From: Paraburkholderia bannensis NBRC 103871
GTDB taxonomy: Bacteria > Pseudomonadota > Gammaproteobacteria > Burkholderiales > Burkholderiaceae
Length of the DNA stretch: 64,000 bases
Direction of reading: 5' to 3'
Assembly (NCBI RefSeq): GCF_000685015.1
Contig: NZ_BAYA01000001.1
Span: 372,001-436,000 of the forward strand
The notes under the pieces were generated by a model. That model did no database searches. It had not been told where the DNA came from and saw only the letters and a program-made list of their open reading frames with translations. The position numbers and the translations under genes were made by a program. Shown here piece by piece: positions 9,319 through 23,162 of the stretch. How positions within the stretch are numbered: position 1 is the stretch's first letter; every line of letters begins with the position of its first letter.

Positions 9319-9843
9319 GTGGCCATCTACAAGCTTGGCGAAGCAGCGCCCACCATTCACGAAAGCGTGTTCGTGGCGGACAACGCCACCATCGTCGGCA
9401 AGGTCGAACTCGCCGAGGACGCGAGCGTCTGGTTCGGCGCAACGCTGCGTGGCGACAACGAGCTGATTTCGGTCGGCCCGCGCAGCAACGTCCAGGAAGG
9501 CGCGGTGCTGCATACCGACCCCGGCTACCCGCTCACGCTCGAAGCCAACGTGACGGTCGGCCATCAGGCCATGCTGCACGGCTGCACGGTGAAGGAAGGT
9601 GCGCTCATCGGGATTCAGGCGGTGGTCTTGAATGGCGCGGTGATCGGCCGCAACTGTCTGGTTGGTGCGGGCGCGGTGGTCACCGAAGGCAAGGTATTCC
9701 CCGACAACTCGCTGATTCTCGGTGCGCCCGCAAAAGTGGTGCGCGAACTGACCGAGGCAGACATCGCCGGCCTCAAGCGCAATGCAGATGTCTACACCGA
9801 GCGCCGGCAGTATTTCAAGGCGCAGCTCGTGCGCATCGGCTAA
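9319..9843 (+). CDS. Gamma-class carbonic anhydrase family protein
   Basis: A 174-residue left-handed beta-helix protein of hexapeptide repeats. Three histidines positioned as zinc ligands of gamma-carbonic anhydrases are visible at 65 (VLHTD), 82 (VGHQ) and 87 (MLHG). Relatives include E. coli YrdA and PaaY, for which carbonic anhydrase activity is variable. The start is GTG 9319, with an AGGAG-type ribosome-binding site at 9303-9308; the frame reads open further upstream, but that part does not resemble the family. hslO follows after about 76 nt. Confidence 0.92.
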   Translation: MAIYKLGEAAPTIHESVFVADNATIVGKVELAEDASVWFGATLRGDNELISVGPRSNVQEGAVLHTDPGYPLTLEANVTVGHQAMLHGCTVKEGALIGIQAVVLNGAVIGRNCLVGAGAVVTEGKVFPDNSLILGAPAKVVRELTEADIAGLKRNADVYTERRQYFKAQLVRIG

Positions 9844-9919
9844 AGGCCTCTGGGTCATCCAGGCCTTGCCGCTGTGCGACGCGGGCCGCGCCGCCAGGAA
9901 CGAAACGAAGGAAAAGATT

Positions 9920-10882
9920 GTGAACGACCAGTTGCAAAAATTCATGTTCAGCGCCGCGCCGGTGCGTGGCGAGATCGTCTCGCTGCGCAACACGTGGCAA
10001 GAGGTGCTCACGCGCCGTCAGTACCCGGCCCCCGTGCGCACGGTGCTCGGCGAGATGATGGCGGCTTGCGCCCTGCTCTCGGCCAACCTGAAGTTCGACG
10101 GCACGCTGATCATGCAGATCCTGGGCGACGGCCCGGTGCGGATGCTGGTCGTGCAGTGCAGCTCGGATCTGTCGATGCGCGCGACCGCGCGCCTGTCGGA
10201 CGGCATCGCCGCCGACGACGCATCCGTGTTCACCGAAGACCTCACGCTCGACAAGCTCGTCAACGCCAGCGGCCAGGGCCGCTGCGTCATCACGCTCGAT
10301 CCGGCCAACAAGCAGCCCGGCCAGCAGCCGTATCAAGGCATCGTGCCGATGAACGGCGAAGACGGCCCGCTCGCGTCGATCGCCGAAGTGCTCGAACACT
10401 ACATGCATCATTCGGAGCAGCTCGACACGCGTCTGTGGCTCGGCGCCAATGACGACCGCGCGGTAGGCATGCTGTTGCAGAAGCTGCCGGGCGACGGCGG
10501 CATCGTGCCGCACCCGCACGAACTGGACGCGGATACGTGGGAGCGCGTGTGCACGCTCGGCGGCACGTTGTCGCGCGAGGAACTGCTCGAACAGGAGCCG
10601 GAAACGCTGTTCCGCCGTCTCTTCTGGCAGGAGAACGTGCAGCACTTCGAGCCCACCGGCACGCGCTTTTCGTGCAGCTGCACGCGCGAAAAAGTGGGCG
10701 CGATGCTCAAGATGCTGGGCCGCGAGGAAGCCGAAGGCGTGATCGAAGAGCGCGGCCACGTCGAGGTCCATTGCGACTACTGCAACCAGCGCTACGAGTT
10801 CGACCCCGTCGATGTGGCGCAACTTTTCGCGACTCCGGGGCTCTCAGAAGGTGTGTCCCCCGCCGCGGACCAGCGTCATTGA
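9920..10882 (+). CDS. hslO: Redox-regulated chaperone Hsp33
   Basis: A 320-residue cytoplasmic holdase activated by oxidation. The C-terminal zinc/redox switch is complete: C252-x-C254 and C285-x2-C288, with 30 residues between the pairs, matching the Hsp33 pattern. The N-terminal domain begins NDQLQKFMFSAAPVRGE. The start is GTG at 9920, preceded by an AAGGA-like site; an upstream ATG in the same frame lies inside the carbonic anhydrase gene. It follows that gene closely and precedes a lipoprotein gene. Confidence 0.95.
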   Translation: MNDQLQKFMFSAAPVRGEIVSLRNTWQEVLTRRQYPAPVRTVLGEMMAACALLSANLKFDGTLIMQILGDGPVRMLVVQCSSDLSMRATARLSDGIAADDASVFTEDLTLDKLVNASGQGRCVITLDPANKQPGQQPYQGIVPMNGEDGPLASIAEVLEHYMHHSEQLDTRLWLGANDDRAVGMLLQKLPGDGGIVPHPHELDADTWERVCTLGGTLSREELLEQEPETLFRRLFWQENVQHFEPTGTRFSCSCTREKVGAMLKMLGREEAEGVIEERGHVEVHCDYCNQRYEFDPVDVAQLFATPGLSEGVSPAADQRH

Positions 10883-10956
10883 AGTCGGCCTTCTCCGGTT
10901 CAAGACGCGTGGCCGGGCAGCATGGGACGCTTTGTCCGACTGGGGAAGGAAAAGAC

Positions 10957-11397
10957 ATGAACAAGGACTTCGGGGCCAATTTCACCGAATTCGCTGAATT
11001 CACTGAAAGACCCGCCGCAAGGCGATCCGGCCGCACGCGCTTTGCCGTCGCGGCCGCCGCGATGCTGGGCGCGGGCATCGTGCTGACGAGCGGTTGCACG
11101 CTCGATCCACCCGGCCCGTCGCCGATCTACAGCCGCCTGCCCGCGAATCAATCGGGCGTAGCCGCCACGGCGCCGGCGCTCTCGCCGCAAGAGCTCAAGC
11201 GTTACGACGCGATCGACCAGCAGGCGCTCAACGAGCAGGCCCAGGCGATGGCCGCCGAAGCCGCTGCTGAAGCCTGGGCGCGCGCTTATGCGCCGCCGCC
11301 CGTCAGCGTCTACGGCAGCTACTCCTCTGGCGGCTGGGGGCGCGGCTGGGGTGGCGGGATCGGCTACGGTTATCCCGGTTGGGGTTGGGGCTGGTAA
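10957..11397 (+). CDS. Predicted lipoprotein with Gly/Trp-rich C-terminus
   Basis: A 146-residue protein starting at ATG 10957 with a GAAGGA site just upstream. It has a long, partly charged N-terminal segment, a hydrophobic helix (about 29-43) and a lipobox-like TSGC with Cys near 47, so it is probably a lipoprotein. The middle is Ala-rich and helical; the end is a GGWGRGW/GYGYPGWGWGW tail. I do not recognise a functional family. It ends 40 nt before a strong terminator shared with ftsB. Confidence 0.75.
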   Translation: MNKDFGANFTEFAEFTERPAARRSGRTRFAVAAAAMLGAGIVLTSGCTLDPPGPSPIYSRLPANQSGVAATAPALSPQELKRYDAIDQQALNEQAQAMAAEAAAEAWARAYAPPPVSVYGSYSSGGWGRGWGGGIGYGYPGWGWGW

Positions 11398-11435
11398 GTC
11401 CGCGTCGCTCGCATTCTGGCGAGCGCAGCGCAAAT

Positions 11436-11473
11436 AAAAAGCGCGACATCCTTGCGGATGCCGCGCTTTTTTT
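11436..11473. terminator. Bidirectional intrinsic terminator
   Basis: AAAAAGCGCG pairs with CGCGCTTTTTTT around an inner CATCC/GGATG stem and TTGC loop. With A-tract and T-tract on both sides it can end the hslO-lipoprotein transcript on plus and the ftsB transcript on minus. Confidence 0.85.
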
Positions 11474-11494
11474 GTGCTTCTGCAACGACGAGGC

Positions 11495-11914
11495 TTAACC
11501 CGCCTTCTTCGCTTCCTTGCCATGCCCGTGCCGTTTTTCAGGCACGCGCGACACCGGGTTCGGCACGACCTTCACCGGCGTGGACATCTCGCCGCGAGTC
11601 GAGGTATTCGATGAGCCGGCGGGCGTCGCGGGCAAGGGCTGGTTCGGCGAAACGAACTGCACGAACACCTCGCCGTCCTTCACCATGCCCATCTCATAGC
11701 GGGCGCGCTCTTCGACCGCCGCCGTGCCGTTCTGCAGATCCTGCACTTCGCCCGCGATGCGTTCGTTGCGCAGTTTCTCGTCATCGTTCTGCTTTTGCTG
11801 CTGGGCAAGCTCGCCTTGCAGCTCGTGCACGCGCAGCCAGCCGCCATGGCCCCACCAGAGCGGATACTGGATCAGCACAAGCAGGATGATCAGGACGACA
11901 GTGACGAGCCGCAT
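11495..11914 (-). CDS. ftsB: Cell division protein FtsB
   Basis: A 139-residue bitopic membrane protein: a short cytoplasmic N-terminus, one membrane helix (about 3-20), then a coiled coil (about 30-70, rich in E, Q, K) and the family signature VEERARYEMGMVKDGEVFV. FtsB works with FtsL and FtsQ in the divisome. The last 50 residues are a Ser/Thr/Pro- and Lys-rich tail. It lies downstream of eno, the usual arrangement in proteobacteria. The start ATG at 11914 gives the standard N-terminus MRLVTVV. Confidence 0.93.
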   Translation of the reverse strand: MRLVTVVLIILLVLIQYPLWWGHGGWLRVHELQGELAQQQKQNDDEKLRNERIAGEVQDLQNGTAAVEERARYEMGMVKDGEVFVQFVSPNQPLPATPAGSSNTSTRGEMSTPVKVVPNPVSRVPEKRHGHGKEAKKAG

Positions 11915-11940
11915 GAGTAACTAGAGCCGGATAAATACAC

Positions 11941-11967
11941 GCCGCCCTGCGCTTGACGCAGGGCGGC
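11941..11967. other. Perfect 11-bp hairpin between eno and ftsB
   Basis: GCCGCCCTGCG and CGCAGGGCGGC form an 11-bp perfect stem around CTTGA. On the minus strand it follows eno by about 50 nt and precedes ftsB; no proper T-tract follows, so it may be an attenuator or mRNA-stabilising hairpin rather than a full terminator. Confidence 0.55.
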
Positions 11968-12019
11968 GGAAGGGATTGCGAAGTGGGACAGCAAGGCCGC
12001 TGCCGGGGTTCAGTTCCGC

Positions 12020-16289
<4,270 letters not shown>

Positions 16290-16430
16290 CTAACCCTGAA
16301 TTTTGCTTGAGCGCTTTGCACAAACGCGTGCGCCCCCGCTCTGCACACACGACATCCCCGCGCGAACGTCCGCACCTCCTGCCTGGCAGCCGATCGATCC
16401 CTTTGATCGGGCGCGCGTGCTGGCCGATTT

Positions 16431-17234
16431 TCAGCCGCCGTTCTCCATCGCGTAGAGCATGCGCTGCACGGCGCGGGCGGTCTCGATGGGCCGCTCCATT
16501 GGATACAGATGACTGCCTTCGATCCATTCGAGGCGCTCGCCTGCGAGACGCTGCGTCGCCGCAATGCCGACCTGGCGTATCTCCTTCGATTTCGTCCCGG
16601 CGATAAAGCTGATCGGCACCGGCGAGCCGTGCGCGAGACGCGTGCCGAACGTGTGAGGCAAGGTGCGGTAGATCAGATATTCGGTGCGGCGGTCGAAGGC
16701 GAGCGTGCGTGTGCCGTCGGCTGACGTCTGAGGAATACCGTGATCGATGTAGTCGGACAACACGCGCTCGTCCCACCGCGCGAACGCCGGCTTCGAGTGG
16801 AAGTGACGCCACGCCTCATCGCGGCTCGCCCATTGCGTGCGTCGCGTGCGCGTGGCCGCGGCGGGCGACAGGCGCTCGTCCAGCCCCGTCCATTGCGAGA
16901 CCTTGAGCATGCTGCTGCGCCAGCCCGCGATCACAGGCGAGTCGAGCATCACCACGCCCCTCACCCACTGCGGCTTCCTTAGCGCCGCCATCAGCGACAA
17001 ATAGCCGCCGAGCGAATGGCCGACCAGCCAGACCGGTTCTTCATAGCGGCGGCCGATGTCCTCCAGCAGTTGGTCGACGAGGTGCGGCCAGTCGCGCGTG
17101 ACCGGAAAGCGCGTGTCGTGACCGATGCGCTCGATGTAGCGCAACTCGTAGGTATCGCCGAGTTCGGCGAAAAGCGTGCCGTAGGTCGAAGCCGGAAAGC
17201 CGTTCGCGTGAGAAAAGTGGATGACGTTCTTCAA
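16431..17234 (-). CDS. Alpha/beta hydrolase
   Basis: A 267-residue alpha/beta-hydrolase with HANGFPASTY near the N-terminus, nucleophile elbow GHSLGGY (about 72-78), LDSPVIAG, and a C-terminal EGSHLYPME supplying the His. No signal peptide. It is distinct from the hydrolase at 7293 (different N-terminus and shorter). Substrate unknown. It lies downstream of comEC and upstream of pyrG on the same strand, with about 190 nt before pyrG. Confidence 0.85.
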   Translation of the reverse strand: MKNVIHFSHANGFPASTYGTLFAELGDTYELRYIERIGHDTRFPVTRDWPHLVDQLLEDIGRRYEEPVWLVGHSLGGYLSLMAALRKPQWVRGVVMLDSPVIAGWRSSMLKVSQWTGLDERLSPAAATRTRRTQWASRDEAWRHFHSKPAFARWDERVLSDYIDHGIPQTSADGTRTLAFDRRTEYLIYRTLPHTFGTRLAHGSPVPISFIAGTKSKEIRQVGIAATQRLAGERLEWIEGSHLYPMERPIETARAVQRMLYAMENGG

Positions 17235-17365
17235 TGTCGTGTTGTCTCCGTTCCAGATGGCGGGTGCGGCAACCCGCGCCTCGCCTGCTGCCTTTGTTTG
17301 TCTTGTTGGTCTTGTTGGTCGTGCTGCGGCGCGAACTTGTGTTACCGAATGCGTTACTCATCGCG

Positions 17366-19930
17366 TCACTCATTCACCGTGTCCATCCAGTACCGCCGCT
17401 GCGTATCGCGAAAGCGTTCGACGGCAAGCGAACCTGGCGCGGCTTCGATGCGCACGGCACCATCGGCGTCGCTGCGCGCAAGCACGATATGGCGCGAGAC
17501 GTAGCGCGCGTAGACGCCGGATTGCGGGTGATGAAAACGGTTCAGGTAGCCTACCTGAAATATGGCGACGAGCGGCCAGACAGAATCGAGGAACGGTTCA
17601 GTCGACGAAGTGCGGCTGCCGTGGTGCGGCACCACCAGCACCTGTGAGCGCAGACCCGCGGCGTCACGGGCGACCAGCGTGCGCTCGGCGCTGGCCTCGA
17701 TATCGGCGGCAAGCAGAGCGGAGACCACGCCCCCGGCGCCCTGCGCGGTGGAGACGCGCAGCACGCAGCAATGCGTGTTGGGTTTGCCGGCAAGCGGCCC
17801 GGGATCGGGCCAGAGCACCTCGAACGCCACGCCGTCCCACTGCCAGCGCTGCCCGGCGGCACATTGCACGGTCTGCGCGCCCAGCTTGCGCGCGCTCGTC
17901 CAGAGTGGATGGCCCGGGAGGATCCCTGCAACAAAGTCACGCACCGGCACCGCATCGAGCACGGCGGGCGCGCCGCCTGAATGATCCGAGTCGTCGTGGC
18001 TGATCATGAGCGTGTCGAGCCGCCTTACGCCGTGCGTCTGCAAATAAGGCACGACGACGCGCTCGCCCGCGTGTGTGGACTCGGGCCCAGGCCCCGCGTC
18101 GAACAGCAGCGCATGCCGCGCCGTCTCGACCAGCACCGACGTGCCCTGCCCGATGTCCAGCGCCGTGAGTCTGAACGCACCCGGCGGCGGCCCGGCCGGC
18201 GATGTCAGGACAAGCGGCAACCCCATGAACGGCGCGAGCCAGCGCAACGGCCAGCCGCGCGGTGCAAGCAGCCAGGCGACGCCGACGACGGCGCAAGCCA
18301 GCGCCCAGAAGCCCGGCTGCGGCAGGCGAAGCAAGGCCCACGGCCAGCCTTCGAGCATCCCCAGAACGTCCAGCAGCCCGTTCAGCATCGTATGCGCCGC
18401 GTGCCACGCGTAGCCGTCGAGCGGCGCGGGCAGCGCCACGCCAGCCAGCACCATGGGCGTCACGAACATGCTCACCCACGGGATCGCCCCCGCATTCGCG
18501 AGCGGGCCGATCAGGGGGATCTGCATGAACCAGTACGCGGTCAGGGGCGCGAGCGCGAGCGTGACGGCCCATTGGACGCGGGCGCTATCGGCAAGCCTTC
18601 CTGCCAAATGATGGACAGACACGCGCCAACGGCCAACGAAGCGGCGGCAAAACTCTCGAATGCGTCCCACGCGCGCCGGTGTAGCGTCATGCTCGCGCAT
18701 CGGATCGAGTTCGTCCGGCGATAGCGCCGTATCGTCAGCGCGACGCACGCGCGGCACACCGCTCGCGGCGAAAAGAATCGCAGCCACAGCGCCGAACGAC
18801 AGCCAGAAACCGGGCGCGGTCACAGCCCACGGATCGCGCACGAGCACCAGCCCGAGCGCCCACGCCAGAACGTGGCTGCGCGACACTTCGCGCGAGCGCC
18901 ACAGCGCCACCGCCGCGACCACGATCATCCAGAGCGCGCGCTGCACCGGTACATTAAAGCCTGCGAGCGCCGCATACGCCGCCGCAGCCACCACGGCGCC
19001 CGCCACCGCCACCTGCTGCGCGGGAACGATGAGCGGCGCTTCGACGCCTCGCCAGCGCGCGCGCCGCCAGAACGCGCCCGCAGCCCAGCCCGCCAGCCCG
19101 GCGACGAACGCCAGATGCAGCCCCGAGATCGCGACGATGTGGCTCGTGCCGGTGTTGCGCAGCCTTCGCCAGTCATCGTCGCTCACTGCGTCCTGCGCGC
19201 CGGTTGCCAGTGCAATGACGATGCCTCGATGCGGCTCATGCGCGAGCACGCTATCGATTCGCGCACGCACCGCCGCACGCGAGCGTTCGATGCGCACACC
19301 CAAGCCCTGCGCGTCGGGCAGCAGGCGAGTCGCGCGTTGTTCGTCACTCACATAACCTGTTGCGCGCACACCGCGGGCAAGCAGCGTGGCCTCGGCGTCG
19401 CGCAAGCCAAAGTTGCCCTCCGCATGCGGCCGCTTGAGCCGCACATTCAACCGCCAGCGCGCTCCAGGCACGAGCATCGGCAAAGCAGCGTCGCGAGCGA
19501 CCCAGCTCAACTGCAGGAGATCCGGTAGCGTTTTCCCGTGGGAGCCCAGCACGCCCCACGACTCGACCGAAAACAGAAAGCTCGCAGCCGCCGCATCCTG
19601 GGCAAGCATGCGCGCGATATGGCCGGTCACTTCGATATCGCGCTTCTGCCACGCAGCGGGGAGTGTTTGCGCGAGACGCAGTTCCGCACGCCACGCCGCG
19701 TAACCGAAGCCGACACAAACCGAAGCCAGCCAGATCGCCAGCCACGCCGAAGCAACCCGAGCCGCGCGCGTGCCGCGCTCATCGTCATCGGCGCGCAGCA
19801 CCCAAACGACCCATGCGATCAGCAGCACAACGCCCAGTACAAGGCCGAGCCATACGCCCGCGCGAGGCAAGTTCGCCTGACGCTGCAACACGATCACGCC
19901 CAGCGCAAATCCGCACCACACAGCCCGCAT
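17366..19930 (-). CDS. comEC: ComEC/Rec2 DNA-uptake channel protein
   Basis: An 854-residue inner-membrane protein with the three ComEC parts: N-terminal DUF4131 soluble/OB-like region after initial membrane helices, the central polytopic Competence domain (GTSHIVAISGLHLAF motif, multiple helices), and a C-terminal MBL-fold domain with ISHDDSDHSGG. ComEC transports single-stranded DNA during natural transformation. The frame opens at TTG 19978, but ATG 19930 has a strong GAGGAGGGG site directly upstream and is the better start. Competence itself would need other com/pil genes not in this window. Confidence 0.93.
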   Translation of the reverse strand: MRAVWCGFALGVIVLQRQANLPRAGVWLGLVLGVVLLIAWVVWVLRADDDERGTRAARVASAWLAIWLASVCVGFGYAAWRAELRLAQTLPAAWQKRDIEVTGHIARMLAQDAAAASFLFSVESWGVLGSHGKTLPDLLQLSWVARDAALPMLVPGARWRLNVRLKRPHAEGNFGLRDAEATLLARGVRATGYVSDEQRATRLLPDAQGLGVRIERSRAAVRARIDSVLAHEPHRGIVIALATGAQDAVSDDDWRRLRNTGTSHIVAISGLHLAFVAGLAGWAAGAFWRRARWRGVEAPLIVPAQQVAVAGAVVAAAAYAALAGFNVPVQRALWMIVVAAVALWRSREVSRSHVLAWALGLVLVRDPWAVTAPGFWLSFGAVAAILFAASGVPRVRRADDTALSPDELDPMREHDATPARVGRIREFCRRFVGRWRVSVHHLAGRLADSARVQWAVTLALAPLTAYWFMQIPLIGPLANAGAIPWVSMFVTPMVLAGVALPAPLDGYAWHAAHTMLNGLLDVLGMLEGWPWALLRLPQPGFWALACAVVGVAWLLAPRGWPLRWLAPFMGLPLVLTSPAGPPPGAFRLTALDIGQGTSVLVETARHALLFDAGPGPESTHAGERVVVPYLQTHGVRRLDTLMISHDDSDHSGGAPAVLDAVPVRDFVAGILPGHPLWTSARKLGAQTVQCAAGQRWQWDGVAFEVLWPDPGPLAGKPNTHCCVLRVSTAQGAGGVVSALLAADIEASAERTLVARDAAGLRSQVLVVPHHGSRTSSTEPFLDSVWPLVAIFQVGYLNRFHHPQSGVYARYVSRHIVLARSDADGAVRIEAAPGSLAVERFRDTQRRYWMDTVNE

Positions 19931-20032
19931 CGCCCCTCCTCGCCCGAGGCAAAACGCGAGCCGCGTGACGTCGTTCAAGCAACGTCACGTCATCGCTTTC
20001 AGGCGCAAAACGCGCCTCACCTCACGAGGAAA

Positions 20033-20821
20033 TTATGCAGATGAAAGTGCGAGCCGCGGCAGCGCCGCCGCAGCGTTAGCCGTTGTGCCAAGGGCGAGTT
20101 CCTCGGGCGTCATGCCGCGCAAGGCCGCCAGCGCGGCGCCGATGCGCGGCACCTGATCCGGCGTGTTGCGCTGCTTGTAGAGCCAGGACGGCGAGATATC
20201 GGGCGCGTCGGTTTCCATGACGATCGCTTCCAGCGGCAACTGCTCCGCAAGACGGCGGATCTGCAACGCGCGCTCGAACGTCGTGTTGCCGCCAAAGCCC
20301 AGATGCATGCCCTGCTCGATAAACGCATTGGCCTGCTGAAAACTGCCGTTGAACGCATGCGCGATCCCGCTGCGCACGCCATTGCGGCGCAAGCCCGCGA
20401 GCACCTTGTCCTGCGACTTGCGCACGTGACAGATGGCCGGCAGCTCGAACTCGCGCGCAAGCTTCAGTTGCGCGTCATAAAAGTGCTGTTGCCGCGTCTC
20501 ATCGAGACCCGGCACGAAAAAATCGAGACCGATTTCACCGATGCCGACGAACCTCGGATCGCCGAGACTCGCCTCGATCTGCGTGCGCAGTTCGACGAGG
20601 TCTTCATCGCGCGCATTCGGCGTGTAGAGGGGATGGATGCCCAGCGCGTAGACCGCGCCGGGCGTGCGATGCGCAAGCGCGCGCACGGTGTCGAAATTTT
20701 CGCGCGCGACCGCCGGAATCACGATGCGCGACACACCTGCTGCGCGCGCGCTCGACGCAACCGCATCGCGGTCTGCGTCGAACTCACCGGCGTCGAGATG
20801 GCAATGCGTATCGATCCACAT
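20033..20821 (-). CDS. tatD: TatD-family metal-dependent hydrolase/DNase
   Basis: A 262-residue TIM-barrel hydrolase starting MWIDTHCHLDAGEFD, with the HxH metal motif (H6, H8), GEIGLDFF carrying the Glu ligand, ICHVRKS and AHAFNGS His motifs, and METDAPD supplying the Asp. TatD proteins are metal-dependent 3' exonucleases. The sequence is closest to the YjjV branch judging from VRKSQDKVL. It lies between lolD and comEC on the same strand; start ATG 20821. Confidence 0.9.
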   Translation of the reverse strand: MWIDTHCHLDAGEFDADRDAVASSARAAGVSRIVIPAVARENFDTVRALAHRTPGAVYALGIHPLYTPNARDEDLVELRTQIEASLGDPRFVGIGEIGLDFFVPGLDETRQQHFYDAQLKLAREFELPAICHVRKSQDKVLAGLRRNGVRSGIAHAFNGSFQQANAFIEQGMHLGFGGNTTFERALQIRRLAEQLPLEAIVMETDAPDISPSWLYKQRNTPDQVPRIGAALAALRGMTPEELALGTTANAAAALPRLALSSA

Positions 20822-20849
20822 GACTGGCCCGCGCTAAAAACCGCGCCGC

Positions 20850-21581
20850 TTAAACCGGCACGACCGGTTCTTCGTGCAGCATGCCGTCGCGCAGACGCAC
20901 GATGCGGTCGCAGCGCGCCGCCAGATCGGCGTCGTGCGTGACGATCACGAAGCTCGTGTCGAACTGGTCGGACAGCTCCATCATCAGATTGAAGACGTTG
21001 TCCGCCGTGCCGCCGTCGAGGTTGCCGGTCGGCTCGTCCGCCAGCACGCAGGCAGGCTTCGTCACGAGCGCGCGCGCGATGGCCACACGCTGGCGCTCGC
21101 CGCCCGACAGCTCGCCTGGACGATGGCGCGCGCGATGGGCAAGCCCCACGCGATCAAGAATCGCCAGCGCCTCGGCGCGCGCCGCTTCCTGCGGCATGCG
21201 GCGAATCCGCAGCGGCATCGCCACGTTGTCGAGCGCCGTGAATTCGGGCAGCAGATGGTGGAACTGATACACGAAGCCGAGCGCGCGATTACGCAAGTCG
21301 TTGCGATCGCGCTCGGAGAGTTCGGTGAACGGCTTGCCCAGCAGCTTGACGTTGCCGGTGCCCGGCTCGTCGAGGCCGCCCAGCACATGCAGCAGCGTGC
21401 TCTTGCCCGAACCCGACGCGCCCACGATCGCGAGCTTTTCGCCGCGCTTCACCGTGATATCGGTGTCGTGCAGCACCTGCACGGAGAGCGCACCCTGGCC
21501 GAATACCTTAGAAATGCCATGCGCTTCGATCACATAAGGGTAATCGCCCGCCGCGGCTTGAATCGATTGACGCTCATTCAT
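20850..21581 (-). CDS. lolD: Lipoprotein-release ABC ATPase LolD
   Basis: A 243-residue ABC ATPase with Walker [11 protein letters not shown]-loop [16 protein letters not shown] (the LolD signature), ABC signature LSGGERQRV, and Walker [12 protein letters not shown]. It powers release of outer-membrane lipoproteins from the inner membrane to LolA. The ATG at 21581 overlaps the permease stop by 8 nt, so translation is coupled; upstream starts would lie inside the permease gene. tatD follows 29 nt later. Confidence 0.95.
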   Translation of the reverse strand: MNERQSIQAAAGDYPYVIEAHGISKVFGQGALSVQVLHDTDITVKRGEKLAIVGASGSGKSTLLHVLGGLDEPGTGNVKLLGKPFTELSERDRNDLRNRALGFVYQFHHLLPEFTALDNVAMPLRIRRMPQEAARAEALAILDRVGLAHRARHRPGELSGGERQRVAIARALVTKPACVLADEPTGNLDGGTADNVFNLMMELSDQFDTSFVIVTHDADLAARCDRIVRLRDGMLHEEPVVPV

Positions 21582-22827
21582 AACGCAGTGCCTCCGCGGG
21601 ACGTACCTTGGCCGCGCGCCAGCTGGGATAAAGCGTCGCCAGCGCGGACAGCACGAACGCAATCAAACCAATGCGGATCACGTCGCCGGGGACGAGTTCC
21701 GAGGGCAGCTCACTGATGAAATAGACCGACGGCGGCAGGAACTGCACGCCGAGCAGATGCTCGATCATCGGCACGAGCCACGGAATGCTCCACGCGATCA
21801 GGCAGCCGAGCGCGACGCCGATGGCCGTGCCCACGAAGCCGATCGTCACGCCCTGCACGACGAAGATCTTCATGATCGAGCCGGGCTGCGCGCCGAGCGT
21901 GCGCAGAATCGCGATATCGGCCTGCTTGTTGGTGACCGTCATCACGAGCGACGACACCAGGTTGAACGCAGCCACCGCGATGATCAGCGTGAGGATGATG
22001 AACATCATGCGCTTCTCGATCTGCACGGCCGAGAACCAGGTCTTGTTCTGCTGCGTCCAGTCGCGAATGTAGAGATCGCCCGAGAGCGTGTGCACGAGCT
22101 GGCGCGCCACGGCCGGCGCGCGCTGCATGTCCTTCAGGCGCAGACGCACGCCACTGGGCGCGGCAAGGCGATACAGCACTTCGGCGTCGCGGATATTGAC
22201 GAGCGCGAGCGTGCTGTCGTACTCGTAGTGCCCCGATTCGAACACGCCCACCACCGTGAACTGCTTCAGGCGCGGCAGCATGCCGGCCGGCGTGATGGTG
22301 CCTTCGGGCGCGACCAGCGTGACCTTGTCGCCGGCGGTCACGCCCAGACTCGTGGCCAGATCGGCGCCCAGCACGATATTGAAGCCGCCCGGCGTCAGAT
22401 CGTTGAGGCTGCCCAGCTTCATCTCCTTGCCGATGTCCGAGACCTGCGGCTCTTCGGACGGCTCGACGCCGCGCAGCGCCACGCCGCTTACGCTGTCGCC
22501 GCGCGTGAGCAACGCCTGGGCGTCCACGTAGGGAGCCGCGCCGATCACCTCGTTATTGGTCTTGGCTTCCTTCGCCGTGAGCTGCCAGTCGGGCATCGAG
22601 CCCGTCGGCGAGAAGATCTCGACGTGGGCGAGCACGGACAGCATGCGGTCGCGCACGTCGCGCTGGAAGCCGTTCATCACCGAGAGCACGACGATCAGCG
22701 CCGCGACGCCGAGCGCAATGCCCGACATCGAAATCAGCGCGATGAACGAGATGAAACCGTTGCCGGTCGTGCGCTTGCCAGCGCGCGTGTAGCGCCAGCC
22801 TATCTGCCATTCGTAGGGAAGTTTCAA
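21574..22827 (-). CDS. lolC: Lipoprotein-releasing ABC transporter permease (LolC/LolE family)
   Basis: A 417-residue MacB/FtsX-fold permease: N-terminal helix ([19 protein letters not shown]), large periplasmic domain, then three C-terminal helices ending RPAEALRYE. The start is unusual: TTG at 22827 with AAGGA 5 nt upstream gives [19 protein letters not shown], the family N-terminus; there is no ATG nearby, and the open frame upstream to 23031 lacks family similarity. Only one permease gene is present, so the transporter may be a LolF-type homodimer rather than a LolC/LolE heterodimer. That point is inference. Confidence 0.92.
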   Translation of the reverse strand: MKLPYEWQIGWRYTRAGKRTTGNGFISFIALISMSGIALGVAALIVVLSVMNGFQRDVRDRMLSVLAHVEIFSPTGSMPDWQLTAKEAKTNNEVIGAAPYVDAQALLTRGDSVSGVALRGVEPSEEPQVSDIGKEMKLGSLNDLTPGGFNIVLGADLATSLGVTAGDKVTLVAPEGTITPAGMLPRLKQFTVVGVFESGHYEYDSTLALVNIRDAEVLYRLAAPSGVRLRLKDMQRAPAVARQLVHTLSGDLYIRDWTQQNKTWFSAVQIEKRMMFIILTLIIAVAAFNLVSSLVMTVTNKQADIAILRTLGAQPGSIMKIFVVQGVTIGFVGTAIGVALGCLIAWSIPWLVPMIEHLLGVQFLPPSVYFISELPSELVPGDVIRIGLIAFVLSALATLYPSWRAAKVRPAEALRYE

Positions 22828-23162
22828 GCGAATCCTTTTGTGCTTCGTTGCTTCTGCTTCGTCGATGCGAGGCGCATTCGCGGCGCATTTCACAATATTG
22901 CGTGCCGGAGCAGATCGGCGATCAAGCGCGAAGTTTGCCACACTACCGCCCCCTGAAGGACTTTGCGGCATGGCGACCGGCGATGGGCGCCTCGCTTCGC
23001 GCTCCGGTAATTGGACGCGCAAGCCGCACACAGGTGCCGCGCGATTTTGTATCAGTGCGTTTGTAAGCCGCTGATTTGTATGGATCTACGCGAGCGCGAC
23101 GCATTTTGCACAGATCCCCGCGCCCGGAGTTCCGAGCCTCGCGCACCCGGCTCCGAAGTACA

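Noticed and set aside
17041..17373. 110-codon minus-strand frame with NKTNKTNK repeats across the hydrolase/comEC gap
   Set aside because: The repeat is only a short 9-bp duplication (TCTTGTTGG) in the gap. Most of the frame lies inside the alpha/beta hydrolase gene in another frame.
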